NCBI RefSeq assembly: GCF_014302995.1
Contig: NZ_CP060295.1
Coordinates: 868,001-932,000, forward strand
DNA length: 64,000 nt
Source: Variovorax sp. PAMC26660
GTDB taxonomy: Bacteria; Pseudomonadota; Gammaproteobacteria; Burkholderiales; Burkholderiaceae_C
Direction of reading: 5' to 3'
Shown: positions 56,321-64,000 of the stretch, piece by piece
How positions within the stretch are numbered: position 1 is the stretch's first letter
How the letters are laid out: every line of letters starts with the position of its first letter
Notes under the pieces: model-generated
Databases searched by the model: none
The model's input: the letters and a program-made list of their open reading frames with translations, nothing else
Told to the model about the DNA's origin: nothing
Translations under genes and position numbers: made by a program

Positions 56321-56998
56321 ATGGCATTCAAGGATCTCCCAATCGACGCCCGCCCGCGCGAAAAGCTCATCGCGCGGGGCGCCGCCGCGCTGGCCGACGC
56401 CGAGCTGCTGGCACTGCTGCTGCGCACCGGCGTGGCGGGCAAGAACGTGCTCCAGCTCGCGCAGCAACTGCTCGAACGCTTCGGCGGCCTGTCGGGGCTG
56501 CTGCACACCCGCGCCGACGACCTCAAGACCATCAAGGGCATGGGCGGCGACGCCAAGCGCTCCGAGCTGATCGCGGTGCTCGAGCTGGCGCGCCGCGCCA
56601 TGGGCGAAAAGCTCCGGCACCGCACGGTGTTCGACTCGCCCGATGCGGTCAGGCAATACCTGCAGATGCACATCGGCGCTCGCCCGCACGAGGTGTTCGC
56701 GGTGCTGTTCCTCGACGTGCAGCACCGCCTGATCGCCATGGAAGAAATGTTTCGCGGCACGCTCACGCAGACCAGCGTGTACCCGCGTGAAGTGGTCACG
56801 CGCGCCCTGCACCACCAGGCCGCAGCCGTGGTGCTGGCGCACAACCACCCGAGCGGCAGCATCGAACCCTCGCGCGCCGACGAATCGCTCACCAAGACGC
56901 TGCAGGCCGCGCTGGCGCTGGTCGACGTGCGCGTGCTCGACCACATCATCGTGAGCCCGGGGTTGAGTTTCTCGATGGCAGAAAAAGGACTGCTCTGA
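56321..56998 (+). CDS. radC: RadC-family JAB/MPN-domain protein
   Basis: 225 residues. An N-terminal helix-hairpin-helix-like part ([29 protein letters not shown] and [25 protein letters not shown]) precedes the JAB metalloprotease-like domain. The metal motif is [19 protein letters not shown] and the upstream glutamate is in [16 protein letters not shown]. Named for DNA repair, but the biochemical role in the family is uncertain. Its stop overlaps the start of the Smr gene. Confidence 0.95.
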   Translation: MAFKDLPIDARPREKLIARGAAALADAELLALLLRTGVAGKNVLQLAQQLLERFGGLSGLLHTRADDLKTIKGMGGDAKRSELIAVLELARRAMGEKLRHRTVFDSPDAVRQYLQMHIGARPHEVFAVLFLDVQHRLIAMEEMFRGTLTQTSVYPREVVTRALHHQAAAVVLAHNHPSGSIEPSRADESLTKTLQAALALVDVRVLDHIIVSPGLSFSMAEKGLL

Positions 56999-57654
56999 TG
57001 GCCTCGCGTCCACCTTCTCTGAAGAATCTTGCCGATCTCAAGCAGGTGCAGCGCGTGCTCGCCGAAACCCGCGAGCGCGAAGCTGCCGAGGCGGCTGCGA
57101 AGGCCGCCGCCGAACGCAGGCGCGCAGCCGAAAAAGACCTGTTCACCCGCGCCATCGGTGCCACCGAACCGCTGCGCCGCAAGGCCTCCGTGCCACTGAC
57201 GCCCGAGCCTCCCGCGCCGATCCCGGTGCAGCACCAGCTCGACGAGCAGCGCGTGCTGCGCGAATCGCTGTCCGACGAGTTCGACGTGACCACGCTGCTC
57301 GACGTCGACGACGCCATGAGCTTTCGCCGCCCCGGCATCGGCACCGACGTGACCGCGCGGCTGCGCAGGGGCGACTGGTCGATACAGGCTCAAGTCGATC
57401 TGCACGGCCTGCGCAGCGACGAGGCGCGCGAGGCCCTCGGCGGCTTCATCCGCACGTCCCACAAGCAAGGCCTGCGTTGCGTGCGCGTGGTGCACGGCAA
57501 GGGCCTGGGCTCGCCCGGCAAGCAGCCGGTGCTCAAGACCAAGACGCAGCGCTGGCTGATCCAGAAGAACGAGGTGATTGCCTTCGTGCAGGCGAAGCCC
57601 GCCGAAGGCGGGGCGGGAGCCCTCGTGGTGCTCCTAGCGCCCGTGCGTCGCTGA
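56998..57654 (+). CDS. Smr-domain protein
   Basis: 218 residues. The N-terminal part is a charged Ala/Arg/Glu helix (LAETREREAAEAAAKAAAERRRAA) and a linker. The C-terminal Smr domain has QVDLHGLRSDEAREALGGFI, VRVVHGKGLGSPGKQPVLK and AFVQAKPAEGGAGALVVLL. Smr domains are nucleic-acid nickases or binders related to the MutS2 C-terminus; in E. coli the stand-alone form acts on mRNA at collided ribosomes. Overlaps radC by one base. Confidence 0.92.
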   Translation: MASRPPSLKNLADLKQVQRVLAETREREAAEAAAKAAAERRRAAEKDLFTRAIGATEPLRRKASVPLTPEPPAPIPVQHQLDEQRVLRESLSDEFDVTTLLDVDDAMSFRRPGIGTDVTARLRRGDWSIQAQVDLHGLRSDEAREALGGFIRTSHKQGLRCVRVVHGKGLGSPGKQPVLKTKTQRWLIQKNEVIAFVQAKPAEGGAGALVVLLAPVRR

Positions 57655-57657
57655 GTC

Positions 57658-57776
57658 TTGCTCCTTCCCCCTCCGGGGGAAGGTTGGGATGGGGGCAGGC
57701 CGTCGAACAGGCGCCACGCATGCGGCAACGCCGTCGTGCCCCCCACCCCTGCCCTCCCCCGAAGGGGAGGGAGCAA
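57658..57776. repeat. Paired G/C-run hairpins between convergent genes
   Basis: Ends TTGCTCC (57658-57664) and GGAGCAA (57770-57776) are complementary. Inside, CCTTCCCCC-TCC-GGGGGAAGG (57663-57683) and CCCTCCCC-CGAA-GGGGAGGG (57752-57771) are two perfect hairpins facing each other. The layout is that of a REP/BIME-like pair and would serve as a bidirectional transcription stop between the convergent Smr and nucleotidase genes. Confidence 0.65.
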
Positions 57777-57782
57777 TGCGGG

Positions 57783-59876
57783 TTACTTGCTCAGGTCCAG
57801 CTTGTAGACCGAGCGGCCCTTGCCACTGCCGTCGTCCGGCGTCAGCACCGAGATGTTCGCGAGCCCCGCATCCGTCGCCGCGCCCAACTGCCCCTGCCCC
57901 GACGTGAACACCACGTTCCCCGCCGTTGTCACCTGCGTGAAGCGCCAGCTGCGCGCCGCACCATTGGTTGCGCGCGTGATGGTCTTCTTGGCCTTGATGT
58001 ACGCGATCAGCACGTCGCGGTTCGCATCGGGCGATGCATAGATCGTCGCGCGCCCGTCCAGCGCAGGAATGAAGCTCCCACCACTCGTCGCACGGTAGTT
58101 GTTCGTCGCGATGACAAATTCCTTCGCCGGGTCGATGGCTGCGCCCATGTACGTCAGGTTCTTGATGCGGCTGCCCACGTCCTGCGTCACGTCGATCTCG
58201 TACTGCATGTCCGGCGTGGTGAACATGTCGAAGTTGTAGCCCGGGAAGGTGCTGATGAGCTGCTGGTCCGTCGTGACGGAAGTGCTGATCTTGTTGAAGC
58301 GCTTGGCCGCCGCTTCGAGCCAGCCCTTGATCTCCGCGCCCGTGACCTTCACCGCATACACCGTGTTCGGGTACAGGTACAGGTCGGCCGCGTTGAAGAT
58401 CGCCAGGTTGCCAACGGCCACGTCGGTGTAGTCGCGTCCGCCTTCATAGCCCGACTTGAAGGGCGCACTCACCGACAGCACCGGCAGGCTCGCGTACTGC
58501 GGCAGGTTGGCCTGGATGTAGGTCGTCACATAGTCGGCCTGCGCCTGGTTCACGATCTGGATCGCGCCCGGATCGCCCACGTCCGCAAAGTAGGTGTTCA
58601 TGCGGAAGTCGGTGCTGCCGATCGGCGTCTTCACGTACGTGATTGCGGCCCGGTGCTGGGTTTCGATCAGCGGTGCAACGCTGGGGTCGGCATCGACGTA
58701 GATCGCCTTGCCTGCGCCGTCCTTGCCGGTCTGCGTGGAGCGCACCTCGACGGCCGTCTTGGTCTTGTCCACGCTCCAGGCCTTGCCGTCATACACAAGA
58801 TCGAGCCTGATCAGGCCCAGCGCCTTGCCCCACGAGCTGGCCATCACGGCCGGCACGCCATTGACGGTGCCGGCCTTGTTGTCCACGCCCGGCTGCTTGT
58901 AGCTCGGGTTGGTGCCGGGGTCAGGGAAGGTGCCGTGCTGGTGCCCCATCATCAGCGCGTCGATGCCCGGCACCTTCGACAGATAAAGGCCAGGGCTTTC
59001 CATCGTCGGCGAATAGGGCGAGGCATCGAGGCCACCGTGCTGCAGCGCCACCACGATATCGACGCCCTTGGCGCGCAGCTCGGGGATGTACTTGGTGGCC
59101 GCTTCCACCGCGCCCTGGGTGCTCACCTTGCCTTCGAGGAAACGCTTGTCCCAGTTCAGGATGCCGGGCGTGGTGAAGCCGATCACACCGACCTTGATCG
59201 GCACCGTCACGGCCTTGCCGTCGGGGCCGGTCGCGGTGAACTGCTTGGTCACGATGGTGTAGGGCGCCAGCAGCGGCTTGCCGCTCTTCACGCTCTGCAC
59301 GTTCGCCAGCACCATGGGGAAGGTCGGGCCAGCGCACTTCTTCGTGCCGTCGACGCCCTCGACATCGAGGCCGCCGCCAATCACCTGGTTAAGAAAATCC
59401 AGGCTGTAGTTGAACTCGTGATTGCCCAGCGTGCCGGCGTCGTAGCCGGTGGCGTTCATGACCTTGTAGATCGACAGCGGCTGGGTGCACGGGATGCGGC
59501 TCACCAGCGCTTCATAGTCGGCCAGCGCCGTGCCCTGGATGGTGTCGCCGTTGTCCAGCAGCACCGTGTTCGGAAACTCCTTGCGCGCCGCGTTGATCAG
59601 CGTGGCGGTGCGTTCATAGCCGTACGACTTGTCTTCGGCGAGCTTGAAGTAGTCGTAGCTGCGCACGTTGAAGTGCAGGTCGGTGGTCTCCAGCAACGCG
59701 ACCGTCGTGCGCGTGCCTGCGGCAACGGGTGCGGGACCAGGCACCGGCACGACCGGCGGAAAGACCGGGCCGCCTCCGCCTCCGCCACCACAGGCGGTGA
59801 GCGCGGCGGCCAAAACTGCGGCACAGGTGGACATGGGGGCGAGGCGCCAAAGCGACGCAGCCACTGCTTTCTTCAT
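57783..59876 (-). CDS. cpdB: 2',3'-cyclic-nucleotide 2'-phosphodiesterase/3'-nucleotidase (CpdB-like lipoprotein)
   Basis: 697 residues. A signal peptide with lipobox LTAC followed by a glycine run (CGGGGGGG) predicts a lipoprotein. Metallophosphoesterase motifs are LLETTDLHFNVRSYDYFK, LLDNGDTIQG, GNHEFNYSLDFLN and the late MMGHQHGTFPDPG. The C-terminal 5'-nucleotidase substrate domain includes YEGGRDYTDVAVGNLAIFNAADLYLYPNTVYAVKVTGAEIKGWLE. Splits cyclic and 3' nucleotides outside the cytoplasm for nutrient recovery. Most are periplasmic; the lipid anchor is a small variation. Confidence 0.93.
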   Translation of the reverse strand: MKKAVAASLWRLAPMSTCAAVLAAALTACGGGGGGGPVFPPVVPVPGPAPVAAGTRTTVALLETTDLHFNVRSYDYFKLAEDKSYGYERTATLINAARKEFPNTVLLDNGDTIQGTALADYEALVSRIPCTQPLSIYKVMNATGYDAGTLGNHEFNYSLDFLNQVIGGGLDVEGVDGTKKCAGPTFPMVLANVQSVKSGKPLLAPYTIVTKQFTATGPDGKAVTVPIKVGVIGFTTPGILNWDKRFLEGKVSTQGAVEAATKYIPELRAKGVDIVVALQHGGLDASPYSPTMESPGLYLSKVPGIDALMMGHQHGTFPDPGTNPSYKQPGVDNKAGTVNGVPAVMASSWGKALGLIRLDLVYDGKAWSVDKTKTAVEVRSTQTGKDGAGKAIYVDADPSVAPLIETQHRAAITYVKTPIGSTDFRMNTYFADVGDPGAIQIVNQAQADYVTTYIQANLPQYASLPVLSVSAPFKSGYEGGRDYTDVAVGNLAIFNAADLYLYPNTVYAVKVTGAEIKGWLEAAAKRFNKISTSVTTDQQLISTFPGYNFDMFTTPDMQYEIDVTQDVGSRIKNLTYMGAAIDPAKEFVIATNNYRATSGGSFIPALDGRATIYASPDANRDVLIAYIKAKKTITRATNGAARSWRFTQVTTAGNVVFTSGQGQLGAATDAGLANISVLTPDDGSGKGRSVYKLDLSK

Positions 59877-59963
59877 CGAGGGGTCTCCCTGCTGATTTGA
59901 GGAAGACCCAGTCTCTGAAAGCAGAGTGACAGGGTGGTGAATCCACCCTGACTTGCGGCGCGG

Positions 59964-61187
59964 CTACGACAGGTGATTCTTTAGTGGTATTGAAGCATCG
60001 GCGATTGCCACGGGGTCGGGGCTGCGGCCGGCTTCGAGCAGCTTGCGGCTCATCATGTGATCGACCGGCGCATTCACCGACTCGACGCACACGAGCTGGC
60101 CGTCGACGTAATGGAACAGCGAGAACGCCTCGGGCTTGGGCCCCGGGCGGCGCACGCTGCTCAGGCCCGGCGTGCCTTCGGCCGGCATCAGCCCGACCAT
60201 CTGCAGGCGCATGCTGCCCTGGTCCGACCAGAACCACGCGACCGCATCGTGCGTGCGCGCAGCGCCGGTCAGCGTGGCCACTGCAGTGCGCGCCTGGTCG
60301 TTGGCGTTCTGTACCGATTCGAGCCGCAGCGAGCGGCCCGCGCGGCGATCCGGAAAGCGCGTGCAGTCGCCCACCGCGAGCACGTCGGCCGCGCTGGTCT
60401 GCATGTGGCCGTCGACCACGATGCCGTCGGCACATTCAAGGCCGGCGGCCTGCGCCAATGCCGTCTCGGGCACCGCGCCGATGCCGAGCAGCAAGAGATC
60501 CACAGGCTGCTTCGCGCCGTTGACCTCGATCGACACCAGCCGGTCGCCTGTCACTTCAAACGCGCCAGTCTGCGCGCCGAGCACGATGTCGATGCCTGCC
60601 GCGCGGTGCGTGGCAAGCACGTGCGCCGAAAGTTCGGGCGACACGGCACGGCCCAGCAGGCGCGGCGCGCTTTCGATCACCTGCACCGACTTGCCGAGTG
60701 CCTTGGCCGTCGCGGCCACTTCGAGCCCGATGAAACCGCCGCCCAGCACCGTGACCTGTTCGGCCGAAGCAAGCCGCGCGCGCAGGCGATGCGCTTCGTC
60801 GGCGGCGCGCAGGCTGGCGACGTTTTCAAGCCCCGGCTTCAGTTCGGCCATCTGCCGTGCGCGCGTGCCGGTGGCCAGCACCAGGCGCTCCCACGGCAGG
60901 GTCGCACCCGAGCGCAGCGTGACGGTGCGCGCCTCGCGGTCGATCGCCACGGCCGCGTCGCCCAGGTGCAGCGTGATGCCCGCTTCGCGGTACCAGTCGG
61001 TGGCCTTGTGCGGTTGCGTCGTTTCTTCGGCGCTTTTCAGGAATGCCTTGGACAGCGGCGGCCGGTGATACGGCTCGCAAGCCTCTTCGCAGACCAGGTG
61101 CACGCGCGCGCCCTGCCCGGCTTCCGCAAGCCCGGCACAGAGCTGGGCGGCGGCGTGGCCGCCACCGATGATGACGATGGAATTCAT
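59964..61187 (-). CDS. FAD-dependent ferredoxin/rubredoxin-type reductase
   Basis: 407 residues. FAD-binding MNSIVIIGGGHAAAQLCAGL, the NAD(P)H loop VTVLGGGFIGLEVAATAKALG, the second FAD motif VLAVGDCTRFPDR, and a C-terminal reductase domain with AWFWSDQGSMRLQMVGLM. Typical of reductases serving class I oxygenases. Here a truncated haemoglobin gene lies 42 nt upstream in the same direction, so the likely partner is that globin. Confidence 0.92.
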   Translation of the reverse strand: MNSIVIIGGGHAAAQLCAGLAEAGQGARVHLVCEEACEPYHRPPLSKAFLKSAEETTQPHKATDWYREAGITLHLGDAAVAIDREARTVTLRSGATLPWERLVLATGTRARQMAELKPGLENVASLRAADEAHRLRARLASAEQVTVLGGGFIGLEVAATAKALGKSVQVIESAPRLLGRAVSPELSAHVLATHRAAGIDIVLGAQTGAFEVTGDRLVSIEVNGAKQPVDLLLLGIGAVPETALAQAAGLECADGIVVDGHMQTSAADVLAVGDCTRFPDRRAGRSLRLESVQNANDQARTAVATLTGAARTHDAVAWFWSDQGSMRLQMVGLMPAEGTPGLSSVRRPGPKPEAFSLFHYVDGQLVCVESVNAPVDHMMSRKLLEAGRSPDPVAIADASIPLKNHLS

Positions 61188-61229
61188 GATGAAGAACAGT
61201 CTTTCGGAGTCGTTGTCTGGTTGTCTGGC

Positions 61230-61649
61230 TTACTCGCCGCGGTTGCGCATCCAGTCGGCGGTCTGGAAGAACGAGCCGCGCAGGCGCTCGCGCAATGCAT
61301 CGGGCACCTCGGTCTCGCCCATCGCCTGGTCCATGCAGGCCAGCCACTGGTCGCGCTCCTTGATGCCGATGGTGTGGCCGCCAATGGCCTGCGGCATATG
61401 GCGCGCACGCAGCATCGGATGGCCGAAGCGGTCGGTGTAGTGCTGCGGGCCGCCGAGCCAGCCGCACAGGAACCAGAACAGGCGCTGGCGTGCGTTGTCG
61501 AGGCTGGTGCCGTGCACGGCGCGCAGTTGCGCGTAGGCCGGCTCCAGGTCCATCAGGTCATAGAAGCGTTCGACCAGCGCCTGCACTTTGGGTTCGCCGC
61601 CGATCCACTCGAAGGGGGTTCCGGCGGGCGGTTTTTCTTGAATCTGCAT
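61230..61649 (-). CDS. Group II truncated haemoglobin
   Basis: 139 residues. Globin helices: PFEWIGGEPKVQALVERFYDLMD (AB region), FWFLCGWLGGPQHYTDRFGHPMLRARH (CD/E to F region, with the proximal His in RARHMPQAIG) and the final ERLRGSFFQTADWMRN. The Tyr in QHYTDRFGHP and the Trp near the G helix (DQWLACMDQAM) are group II (TrHbO) features. A reductase gene follows, which suggests NO or O2 chemistry at the haem with reduced-cofactor supply. fabV is 27 nt upstream on the same strand. Confidence 0.93.
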   Translation of the reverse strand: MQIQEKPPAGTPFEWIGGEPKVQALVERFYDLMDLEPAYAQLRAVHGTSLDNARQRLFWFLCGWLGGPQHYTDRFGHPMLRARHMPQAIGGHTIGIKERDQWLACMDQAMGETEVPDALRERLRGSFFQTADWMRNRGE

Positions 61650-61676
61650 GGGCGGGAGTATCCCTCCGTGGACTCC

Positions 61677-62873
61677 CTAGACCTGGATCAGGTCCGGAAT
61701 CCCCACGTCGGGATTCACGTCGGCCTCGTAGTCCACGCCCTCGACGGCAAAGCCGAAGAGCCGCAAGAACTCGGTCTTGTAGCCGGCGAAATCGGTCAGC
61801 TCGTACAAGTTCTCGTTGGTCACCTGCGGCCACAGTTCCTGCACACGGGCCTGCACCTGCGGCGCCAGTTCCTTGTAGTCCGCGCGCAGGCGGCCTTCGT
61901 CGTCGATGTGCGGAGCATTGCCGTACAGGCTCTCGGCATAGAGGCCGTGCACCTGCTCGATACAGCCTTCGTGCGTGCCCTCTTCCTTCATCACCTTGAA
62001 CAGCAGCGACAGGTACAGCGGCATCATCGGAATGGCCGAGCTGGCCTGCGTGACCACCGCCTTCAGCACCGACACGCGCGCGTCGCCGCCCTTCTCGGCC
62101 AGCGTCTCGCGAAGGCCGAGCACCTTCTGGTCGAGGTCTTTCTTGGCGGCGCCAATGGAGCCGTTCCAGTAGATGTCGTGGGTGATCTGCTCGCCCAGGT
62201 AAGTGAAGGCCGTGGTCTTCACGCCGTCGGCCAGCACGCCGGCCGCTTGCAACGCGTCGATCCACATCTGCCAGTCTTCGCCGCCCATCACGGCCACCGT
62301 GTTGTCGATCTCTTCCTGCGTGGCGGGCTGCAGCACCGACTCTTTGACGACCTCGTTGTCCGTGTCGAGGCCGCGCAGGTTGACGGCCTTGCCGATGGGC
62401 TTGAGCGTGGAGGTGAAGACCTGCCCCGTCTTCGGATGCGTGCGGCGCGGTGCGGCCAGGCTGTAGACCACGAGGTCGACCTGCCCGAGATCCGCGCGGA
62501 TCGTGTCGATGGTCTGCTGCTTGACCGCATCGGAGAAGCCGTCGCCGTTGATGCTCTTCGCGTAGCGGCCCTCGGCCGTGGCGGCGCGGTGGAACGCCGC
62601 GGTGTTGTACCAACCGGGCGATGCGGGCTTGGTCTCGCTGCCGGCACGCTCGAAGAAAACGCCCAGCGTGTCGGCACCACAGCCGAAGGCCGAGGTGATG
62701 CGCGCGGCCAGGCCGTAGCCGGTCGATGCGCCGATCACCAGCACCCGCTTGGGTCCGCCCAAGATGGGTGCCTGGGCTTTGACGTAGTCGATCTGTTGCC
62801 GGACATTGGCTTCGCAACCCACAGGATGGGTGGTAATGCAGATGAAGCCGCGCACACGCGGTTTGATGATCAT
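61677..62873 (-). CDS. fabV: Trans-2-enoyl-CoA/enoyl-ACP reductase FabV
   Basis: 398 residues. Starts [24 protein letters not shown]-binding glycine motif [21 protein letters not shown]. The catalytic Tyr-(8)-Lys pair, diagnostic of FabV, appears in [29 protein letters not shown] and [12 protein letters not shown] are further family blocks. Reduces the enoyl double bond in fatty-acid elongation; FabV enzymes are poorly inhibited by triclosan. Same strand as, and just upstream of, the haemoglobin gene. Confidence 0.97.
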   Translation of the reverse strand: MIIKPRVRGFICITTHPVGCEANVRQQIDYVKAQAPILGGPKRVLVIGASTGYGLAARITSAFGCGADTLGVFFERAGSETKPASPGWYNTAAFHRAATAEGRYAKSINGDGFSDAVKQQTIDTIRADLGQVDLVVYSLAAPRRTHPKTGQVFTSTLKPIGKAVNLRGLDTDNEVVKESVLQPATQEEIDNTVAVMGGEDWQMWIDALQAAGVLADGVKTTAFTYLGEQITHDIYWNGSIGAAKKDLDQKVLGLRETLAEKGGDARVSVLKAVVTQASSAIPMMPLYLSLLFKVMKEEGTHEGCIEQVHGLYAESLYGNAPHIDDEGRLRADYKELAPQVQARVQELWPQVTNENLYELTDFAGYKTEFLRLFGFAVEGVDYEADVNPDVGIPDLIQV

Positions 62874-63047
62874 GGGAAGCTCGCTGGGTGAGATGCAGAG
62901 GGGAACGGCGGGAGCGCGTTTTCGGCGCCGCGAATTTAACCCAGCCCGAAAGCGGGGCCTTCAGCATCCCCAAAGGCAGAATGCCACCGGCGCGGCCATC
63001 GGTGCCGCGAACGACATCCACAACCGATCTGTTTTGCGAGGCCAGAC

Positions 63048-63662
63048 ATGGGTGACTATTCGGAGCTGTACTTCTCGGGCGTCAAGACCCCTCCAGGGCG
63101 CGGGGAGCTTTCGGACACCTCTCCATACCTGCTCTCCAAGTACCACGTGCCTCTGTTCTGGCTTGCCATGTTCGATGGCGAAGACATCGCCGATCGCAGA
63201 GAGTCGGAAGAGCCGGACGACGTCTGGCCCTACCTCGCCAAGAAGAGAGCGCAGGCCATCGCCATGCTCGACACGCGACGCCCGCGGCTGATCTCGCATT
63301 TCCCAGGCATGGACCCGGTCTGGCTGAACCAGTTCGCCTCGATGCTGGCACGGACGCCCTTCGAGTACGTCCACCTCGACACCAGCCAGATCGGCGGCAT
63401 GGTGGGCACAGGCCCCGAATGGCGGCAATCGCTCGAGACCATGCTGGGTATCTTTGAAGTCGAACCGCCGCCGCCTGTGAGGCAACGTTCATTCATCGGC
63501 AGGCTTTTTCGCACGGCCAACGAGCCACCGCCCCCACCAAGCTGGCGCCTGTTCAACGCCAGCTTCGGCGGCTCCTACACCGGCACCCGGGGTACCCAGC
63601 CTTGGCCCTATTGCGGCGGCAGCGGGACAGACGAAGCCATGCCATGGGAGTTGCCGCCATGA
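63048..63662 (+). CDS. Unknown soluble protein
   Basis: 204 residues, no family recognised. No signal peptide or membrane helix. Features are a Tyr/Leu-rich start GDYSELYFSGVKTPPGRGEL, an acidic middle (RRESEEPDDVWPYLAKKRAQ), FVHLDTS-like EYVHLDTSQIGGMVGTG, and two proline runs (EVEPPPPVRQR, ANEPPPPPSWRL) near the C-terminus, which ends GGSGTDEAMPWELPP. ATG 63048 follows GAGGCCAGAC. Divergent from fabV. GC use resembles its neighbours. Confidence 0.55.
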   Translation: MGDYSELYFSGVKTPPGRGELSDTSPYLLSKYHVPLFWLAMFDGEDIADRRESEEPDDVWPYLAKKRAQAIAMLDTRRPRLISHFPGMDPVWLNQFASMLARTPFEYVHLDTSQIGGMVGTGPEWRQSLETMLGIFEVEPPPPVRQRSFIGRLFRTANEPPPPPSWRLFNASFGGSYTGTRGTQPWPYCGGSGTDEAMPWELPP

Positions 63663-63705
63663 GCCGTCGCCCGCTCATAGCCGCACGTACATGTCGATAT
63701 ATGAA

Positions 63706-63734
63706 TTGACCATTTAATGATCTGAAGCTTTATT
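63706..63734 (+). promoter_or_regulatory. Candidate sigma-70 promoter of the binding-protein gene
   Basis: TTGACC (63706-63711), 17-nt spacer, TTTATT (63729-63734), in a local AT-rich patch 40 nt before the start codon. The -35 match is good and the -10 is weak. Confidence 0.4.
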
Positions 63735-63773
63735 GATAAGGTGCCGCTCTTGCTTTCCCAGAAGGAGAAGAAC

Positions 63774-64000
63774 ATGCGCTTGAACCTCATTGCCGCGGCC
63801 GTCGCCGCTTCCACCTTCCTGCTCGGCACCGTCGCCCACGCCGACCAGCTGGCCGACATCAAGAAGAAGGGCGAACTCGTGGTCGGCGTGCTCGGCACCG
63901 ACGAACCCGCCACCTTCATCGACCCGAAGACGCGCCAGATCGTGGGCTACGAAGTCGACCTGGCTAACGCCATCGCGAAGAAGATCGGCGTGAAGCCGGT
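63774..64000 (+). CDS. Periplasmic amino-acid binding protein, N-terminal part (cut by window edge)
   Basis: At least 75 residues. Signal peptide MRLNLIAAAVAASTFLLGTV with cleavage after AHA, then DQLADIKKKGELVVGVLGTD and IDPKTRQIVGYEVDLANAIAKKIG. This is the typical opening of SBP_bac_3 polar amino-acid binding proteins. A strong Shine-Dalgarno, GAAGGAG, lies 10 nt upstream. The permease and ATPase genes would be expected beyond the window. Confidence 0.88.
   Translation, partial: MRLNLIAAAVAASTFLLGTVAHADQLADIKKKGELVVGVLGTDEPATFIDPKTRQIVGYEVDLANAIAKKIGVKP

Overview
The window is high-GC DNA with dense, short-gap operons. Its gene content (beta-proteobacterial flg cluster, Liv-type ABC operon, imp-type T6SS, FabV, DTW-domain protein, C-rich/G-rich hairpin repeats between genes) best fits a member of the Burkholderiales, probably Comamonadaceae of the Variovorax/Acidovorax type. 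This assignment is inference from gene style only; no database search was possible.

Layout. (1) 1-12.5 kb, motility and chemotaxis: two methyl-accepting chemotaxis proteins, a shrunken chemoreceptor remnant, a CheW, and a minus-strand run flgB-C-D-E-F-G-H-I-J. Divergently, flgA-flgM-flgN run on the plus strand, with a textbook sigma-28 promoter before flgM. (2) 12.5-14.0 kb: an anchor-only YadA-like protein and an atypical OmpR-type regulator without a phospho-acceptor. (3) 14.2-19.9 kb, minus strand: a DHDPS-family lyase followed by livG-F-K-H-M, probably one operon reading away from an AT-rich palindromic control region. (4) 20.2-21.8 kb: a scar of broken genes, with an integrase tail, a frameshifted small cysteine-motif protein and two oppositely oriented pieces of gdhA.

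(5) 22.0-50.4 kb, plus strand: a complete type VI secretion locus in the order tssB-tssC-hcp-tssE-tssF-tssG-tssH(clpV)-vgrG-MORN protein-DUF4280 PAAR-like-[small membrane protein, periplasmic binding protein, DAACS carrier, Asp/Glu racemase, second DAACS carrier]-tssJ-tssK-tssL-tssM-tssA. An unknown gene with a glycine-rich hydrophobic segment follows, then a NarL-type two-component pair. The bracketed five-gene block is translationally coupled into the locus (ATGA overlaps at both ends of the carrier/racemase genes). It looks like an acidic amino-acid capture, transport and racemisation module, and is the most unusual feature here. Both carriers have lost the sodium-site motif of their family but keep the arginine that binds acidic side chains.

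(6) 50.4-64 kb, housekeeping: a small membrane protein, a DTW-domain tRNA-modification enzyme, tRNA-Ser(CGA) directly downstream of serS, a threonine-dehydratase-like enzyme, ispH-fkpB, radC-smr, a CpdB-type nucleotidase, a ferredoxin-reductase/truncated-haemoglobin pair, fabV, an unknown gene, and the start of an amino-acid binding protein cut by the window edge.
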